DNA of 7,539 nucleotides. Source: Actinomycetes bacterium (GTDB lineage Bacteria > Actinomycetota > Actinomycetes > Propionibacteriales > Nocardioidaceae). The notes under the pieces were generated by a model. The model did not search any database, was not told the DNA's origin, and saw only the letters and a list, made by a program, of their open reading frames with translations. Position 1 is the stretch's first letter, and every line of letters begins with the position of its first letter. A program made the position numbers and the translations under genes. The stretch covers positions 1-7,539 of the forward strand of contig JAEZKN010000415.1 in assembly GCA_023415395.1 (NCBI GenBank). The letters are read 5' to 3'. Below are positions 4,862 through 7,539 of the stretch, in pieces.

Positions 4862-5518
4862 ATGCCCAGCGCCCCGATCCGGGTGGCGATCGTCAACGAC
4901 TACGAGATCGTCGTTGCCGGTGTCGCCGCCATGCTCGCCCCGCACCACGAGCGGGTGTGCGTGGTCGAGCTCGACTCCGGGGTCCCGGTGGTCAGCGACG
5001 TCGACGTGATCCTCTATGACACCTTCAGCCAGATCCAGGGCGACGGCGTCGACCTCGAGGACCTGGTGCGCGACAGCGACGCGCGGGTGGTGATCTTCAG
5101 CTGGACCCTCCAGGAGGCCGTGGTCCGCAAGGCGATCGACCGGGGCGCGTGCGGCTACCTCTCCAAGGGCCTGTCCGCCGAGGAGATCGTCTCCGCGATC
5201 GAGGCCGTCCACGACGGCGAGACCGTCGCGCCGCGCGACCCCGGCCACGGCGTCGAGAACCCGGACGCGGGGGACTGGCCGGGGCGCGAGCACGGCCTCA
5301 GCCCCCGCGAGTCCGAGGTGCTGGCGCTGATCACCCAGGGGCTGAGCAACCAGGAGATCGCGGAGCGGACCTACCTGTCGATCAACTCGGTGAAGACCTA
5401 CATCCGCACCGGCTACCGCAAGATCGGCGTCGCGCGGCGGTCGCAGGCGGTCGCGTGGGGCATGCGGCACGGCTTCGAGCCCGACCGGACGCGCACGATC
5501 GACACCTCGCTGAGCTGA
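4862..5518 (+). CDS. NarL/LuxR-type response regulator with atypical receiver
   Basis: A 218-residue DNA-binding regulator. Residues 5-120 form a receiver: strand IRVAIVNDYEIV, the likely phospho-acceptor D53 in DVILYDTFSQ, switch Ser S80 in VVIFSWT, and Lys K102 in GYLSKG. The acidic pocket is reduced: position 12 is Asn beside D13, where most receivers have two acidic residues, and the usual Pro after the acceptor Asp (as in LDxxMP) is missing. Residues 145-205 are a standard LuxR helix-turn-helix: LSPRESEVLALITQGLSNQE, then INSVKTYIRTGYRKIGV. No sensor kinase adjoins it. It sits 82 bp upstream of two co-directional glycosyltransferase genes and may control them, which is inference. ATG 4862 is set by the -10 box 6 nt upstream and by the match of the receiver's first strand. 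Phosphorylation-independent action is possible. Confidence 0.92.
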   Translation: MPSAPIRVAIVNDYEIVVAGVAAMLAPHHERVCVVELDSGVPVVSDVDVILYDTFSQIQGDGVDLEDLVRDSDARVVIFSWTLQEAVVRKAIDRGACGYLSKGLSAEEIVSAIEAVHDGETVAPRDPGHGVENPDAGDWPGREHGLSPRESEVLALITQGLSNQEIAERTYLSINSVKTYIRTGYRKIGVARRSQAVAWGMRHGFEPDRTRTIDTSLS

Positions 5519-5526
5519 TCCCTCCT

Positions 5527-5545
5527 GCGCCGCCTCGGCGGGCGC
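5527..5545 (+). terminator. Weak hairpin after the response regulator gene
   Basis: GCGCC (5527-5531) pairs with GGCGC (5541-5545) over a 9-nt loop, 8 nt after the stop codon, followed by TGGGCATTTC. The stem is short and the T-run poor, so this may only slow transcription, and read-through into the glycosyltransferases remains possible. Confidence 0.25.
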
Positions 5546-5586
5546 TGGGCATTTCACCCCATGGTCCGGTGTCGAGTGGCCAACGT

Positions 5587-5592
5587 GGGTAC
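5587..5592 (+). promoter_or_regulatory. Possible stress-sigma (SigB/SigF-like) -10 box GGGTAC
   Basis: GGGTAC matches the -10 of group-3 actinobacterial sigma factors (GNNT-N14-16-GGGTA). GTGT at 5569-5572 lies 14 nt upstream and partly fits the GTTT element. The box is 8 nt before GTG 5601. In GC-rich DNA such a match can arise by chance; GGTACC is also a simple palindrome here. Confidence 0.25.
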
Positions 5593-5600
5593 CCGGCGGC

Positions 5601-6710
5601 GTGACGACGACCACCGACCTGCGGGCGCCCCTGCCCCGCCGCGCCACGCTCACCGTGGCCTCCGTGCCCTCGGGACACGTCTACGTCCGGCACCTCGACC
5701 CGGAGGGCGGCGCGACCGTCCACCGGCTCGACGACCCCGACCCGGAGCGCCCCAGCGCTCCCGCGGGCGCGGTCTGGTGGCCGCCGGTGATGCTCCGACC
5801 GGACTGGGCGGCGGGTGCTGACTTCGACGTGTTCCACCTGCACTTCGGCTTCGACGCCTGCTCGCCCGAGAGCCTCGCCGAGCTCGTGTCGGTCCTCCGC
5901 GAGCGCGACAAGCCCTTCGTCTTCACCGTCCACGACCTGCGCAACCCGCACCACGAGGAGCGGGCGCTGCACGACGCCCAGCTCGACGTGCTCGTGCCGG
6001 CCGCCGACGAGCTGATCACGCTGACGCCCGGCGCGGCCGAGGAGATCGCCCGGCGGTGGGGGCGTACGGCGAGCGTGCTGCCGCACCCGCACGTCGTCGA
6101 CCTGCCCACGATGGAGGAGCTCCAGGGCCGCAGCGCGGCGCGGGGCGAGGACGCCTTCCGCGTCGGCCTGCACGTGAAGAGCCTGCGGGCGAGCATGGAC
6201 CCGCTGCGGATCCTGCCCACGCTCGTCGAGACGGTGCGCGACCTCCCCGGAGCGGTGCTCCAGGTCAACGCGCACCGCGACGTGCTCGACGACGACGGCC
6301 GGCGTCGCGACGACCGGCTGGCGACGTACCTCCGCGACGCCGAGGAGCGCGGCGACGTCGAGCTCCACGTGCACGACTACCTGTCCGACCGGGAGCTCTG
6401 GGACTACCTCGGGTCGCTCGACGTCTCCGTGCTGCCCTACCGCTTCGGAACCCACTCCGGCTGGCTCGAGGCCTGCCGCGACCTCGGCACGACCGTGGTC
6501 GCGCCGAGCTGCGGCTACTTCGCCGAGCAGGGGCCGGTGCTCGGCTACACCCACGACGAGACGTCCTACGACGCGGCGTCGCTCGAGCGGTCGATCCGGA
6601 CCGCCCACGCGCACCGGCCCCAGCTCGGCGCGTCGGTCGAGGAGCGCCGGGAGCAGCGCGACGCGGTCGCCCACGCGCACGAGGCCCTCTACCGCTCGAT
6701 CGCGAGGTGA
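5601..6710 (+). CDS. GT-B glycosyltransferase-like protein with non-canonical EX7E region
   Basis: A 369-residue soluble protein with the two-Rossmann GT-B layout. The N-terminal half contains FDVFHLHFGFD (75-85), FVFTVHDLRNPHH (106-118) and ADELITLTPGAAEEI (136-149), the acceptor-side pattern of GT4/GT1 enzymes. The C-terminal half contains VGLHVKSLRASMDPLRIL (188-205), VDLHV-like strands and LSDRELWDYLGSLDVSVLPY (261-280). The donor-site segment reads PYRFGTHSGWLEACRDLGTT: E290 and the DLGTTVVAP loop fit, but the first Glu of the EX7E motif is replaced (F282), so sugar-nucleotide binding may differ from standard GT4. The product is unknown. It overlaps the next glycosyltransferase by 4 bases (GTGA), which implies a shared message and related substrate. 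GTG 5601 has no ribosome site; the product starts MTTTTDLRAPLPRRATL, so the true start could be slightly later, though no good alternative is visible. Confidence 0.85.
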   Translation: MTTTTDLRAPLPRRATLTVASVPSGHVYVRHLDPEGGATVHRLDDPDPERPSAPAGAVWWPPVMLRPDWAAGADFDVFHLHFGFDACSPESLAELVSVLRERDKPFVFTVHDLRNPHHEERALHDAQLDVLVPAADELITLTPGAAEEIARRWGRTASVLPHPHVVDLPTMEELQGRSAARGEDAFRVGLHVKSLRASMDPLRILPTLVETVRDLPGAVLQVNAHRDVLDDDGRRRDDRLATYLRDAEERGDVELHVHDYLSDRELWDYLGSLDVSVLPYRFGTHSGWLEACRDLGTTVVAPSCGYFAEQGPVLGYTHDETSYDAASLERSIRTAHAHRPQLGASVEERREQRDAVAHAHEALYRSIAR

Positions 6711-7539
6711 CCGGGTTGCGCATCTGCCTCATCGGATCGAGCCGGCACCCGGTGCGGGAGCCGTTCGCGGGCGGCCTGGAGGCGCTCACCCACGGGCTGG
6801 CCCGCCAGCTCGTCCGCCGCGGTCACGAGGTGACGCTCTTCGCCGCCGCGGGCTCGGACCCGGACCTGCCGGTGACCGAGCTGCCCGCCGTACCCTTCGT
6901 CGCCAGCGCGGCGGCCCGGGGCGACGTCAACGCACCCTCGGAGGTGTGGATGGCCGAGCACCACGCCTACCTCGGGCTGATGCTCGACCTGGCCAGGTCG
7001 CCGGGGCGCTACGACGTGGTGCACAACAACAGCCTCCACCACCTCCCCGTGGCGATGGCGCCGATGCTGGCGACGCCGGTGCTCACCACGCTGCACACGC
7101 CGCCGATCCCGTGGTTGGAGTCGGCGATCGCGACCGCTCCGGCCAGCTCCACCTTCGTGGCCGTGAGCGCGGCGACGTCGCGGTCGTGGGCGCACATCGT
7201 GCCGAGCAGGCCGATCCACAACGGCGTCGACACCGAGGCGTGGACGCCGGGACCCGGCGGCGGCCCCGCGGTGTGGACCGGGCGGCTGGTCCGGGAGAAG
7301 GCACCGCACCTGGCGATCGACGCGGCCCGCGCCGCCAGCCTGCCGATCGTGCTGGCCGGGCCGGTGCCGGACGAGGCCTACTTCGACGAGGAGATCTCCC
7401 CGCGCCTCGCCGCGGACGCGGTGCACGTCGGCCACCTCGACCACCGGGCGCTCGCGCGGCTGCTCGGCCGGGCAGCGGTCGCCGTCGTGACCCCGGCGTG
7501 GGACGAGCCCTACGGTCTGGTCGCGGCCGAGGCGATGGC
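6707..7539 (+). CDS. GT4-family glycosyltransferase, cut by the right edge
   Basis: At least 277 residues, open to the window end. The N-terminus LRICLIGSSRHPVREPFAGG followed by LEALTHGLARQLVRRGHEVT is the GT-B acceptor-side start with the Gly-Gly loop (about residues 22-24) of GT4 retaining enzymes. TTLHTPP (128-133) and FVAVSAATSRSW (150-161) follow, then IHNGVDTEAW (170-179), the linker into the donor domain. The donor side shows TGRLVREKAPHLAIDAA with R193 and K198, the usual phosphate-binding pair, and WDEPYGLVAAEAM with an intact EX7E (E267, E275) just before the edge. It should move a sugar from a nucleotide donor to an unknown acceptor. GTG 6707 overlaps the previous stop (GTGA). A TTG at 6716 is a real alternative: AGGTGA lies 5 nt before it and the product would start MRICLIGSS, as family members often do. 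The locus probably continues past 7539. Confidence 0.9.
   Translation, partial: MTGLRICLIGSSRHPVREPFAGGLEALTHGLARQLVRRGHEVTLFAAAGSDPDLPVTELPAVPFVASAAARGDVNAPSEVWMAEHHAYLGLMLDLARSPGRYDVVHNNSLHHLPVAMAPMLATPVLTTLHTPPIPWLESAIATAPASSTFVAVSAATSRSWAHIVPSRPIHNGVDTEAWTPGPGGGPAVWTGRLVREKAPHLAIDAARAASLPIVLAGPVPDEAYFDEEISPRLAADAVHVGHLDHRALARLLGRAAVAVVTPAWDEPYGLVAAEAM

Noticed and set aside
3535..5019. A 494-codon plus-strand frame overlapping the DsbA-like, deaminase and regulator genes
   Set aside because: It is an Arg/Pro/Gly-rich shadow that crosses a terminator and has no recognisable motif.
5382..6680. A 432-codon minus-strand frame opposite the first glycosyltransferase
   Set aside because: It has shadow composition and overlaps both the LuxR helix-turn-helix of the regulator and the glycosyltransferase.
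6689..7444. A 251-codon minus-strand frame opposite the second glycosyltransferase
   Set aside because: It is a shadow of the GT4 gene, which has intact donor-site motifs on the plus strand.
1..7539. CRISPR arrays, insertion sequences, phage or plasmid functions
   Set aside because: No regularly spaced repeats, terminal inverted repeats, transposase or integrase motifs, or change in base composition were seen.

Overview
The window is uniformly very GC-rich, with G/C-dominated third codon positions and many GTG starts. It carries actinobacterial gene types: an actinobacterial-type oligoribonuclease, a MauE/DoxX-like plus DsbA-like membrane pair, and an adenosine-deaminase-like enzyme with an ELHVHHVGSAS motif. 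I read it as chromosome of an actinobacterium, most likely Nocardioides or a close relative. That genus call is an inference from sequence feel, not a database result. There are no insertion sequences, phage genes, CRISPR arrays or transfer boundaries, and base composition does not change across the window.

Layout: (1) 1-322, minus strand: the N-terminal part of a MarR-type regulator running off the left edge, with a palindromic operator over its -10 box. (2) 438-1568, plus: a complete membrane histidine kinase with six predicted membrane helices and no adjacent partner. (3) 1595-1630: a perfect 17-bp hairpin between two convergent units. (4) 1633-1709, minus: tRNA-His(GTG) with encoded CCA and the extra 5' G. 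(5) 1757-2395, minus: oligoribonuclease (orn). (6) 2472-3673, plus: a translationally coupled pair, a MauE/DoxX-like membrane protein then a membrane-anchored DsbA-like thioredoxin-fold protein. (7) 3719-4753, plus: an adenosine/aminodeoxyfutalosine deaminase family enzyme followed by a hairpin terminator. (8) 4862-5518, plus: a NarL/LuxR-type response regulator with a non-canonical acidic pocket. (9) 5601-6710 and 6707 to the right edge, plus: two overlapping glycosyltransferase genes, the second cut by the window end.

How the genes fit together: most of the window is housekeeping or envelope function. Orn finishes RNA (and pGpG) breakdown, the MauE/DsbA pair probably handles disulfide chemistry outside the membrane, and the deaminase serves purine salvage or menaquinone synthesis. 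The right end looks like the start of a glycan or glycoconjugate locus continuing past 7539, with the response regulator as a possible local controller. The most distinctive regulatory pattern is a TANNNT -10 box exactly 6-7 nt before the start codon of at least four genes, which predicts leaderless mRNAs. I see no convincing new multi-gene system inside the window. The best leads are the atypical receiver next to an atypical glycosyltransferase, and the MauE/DsbA pair.
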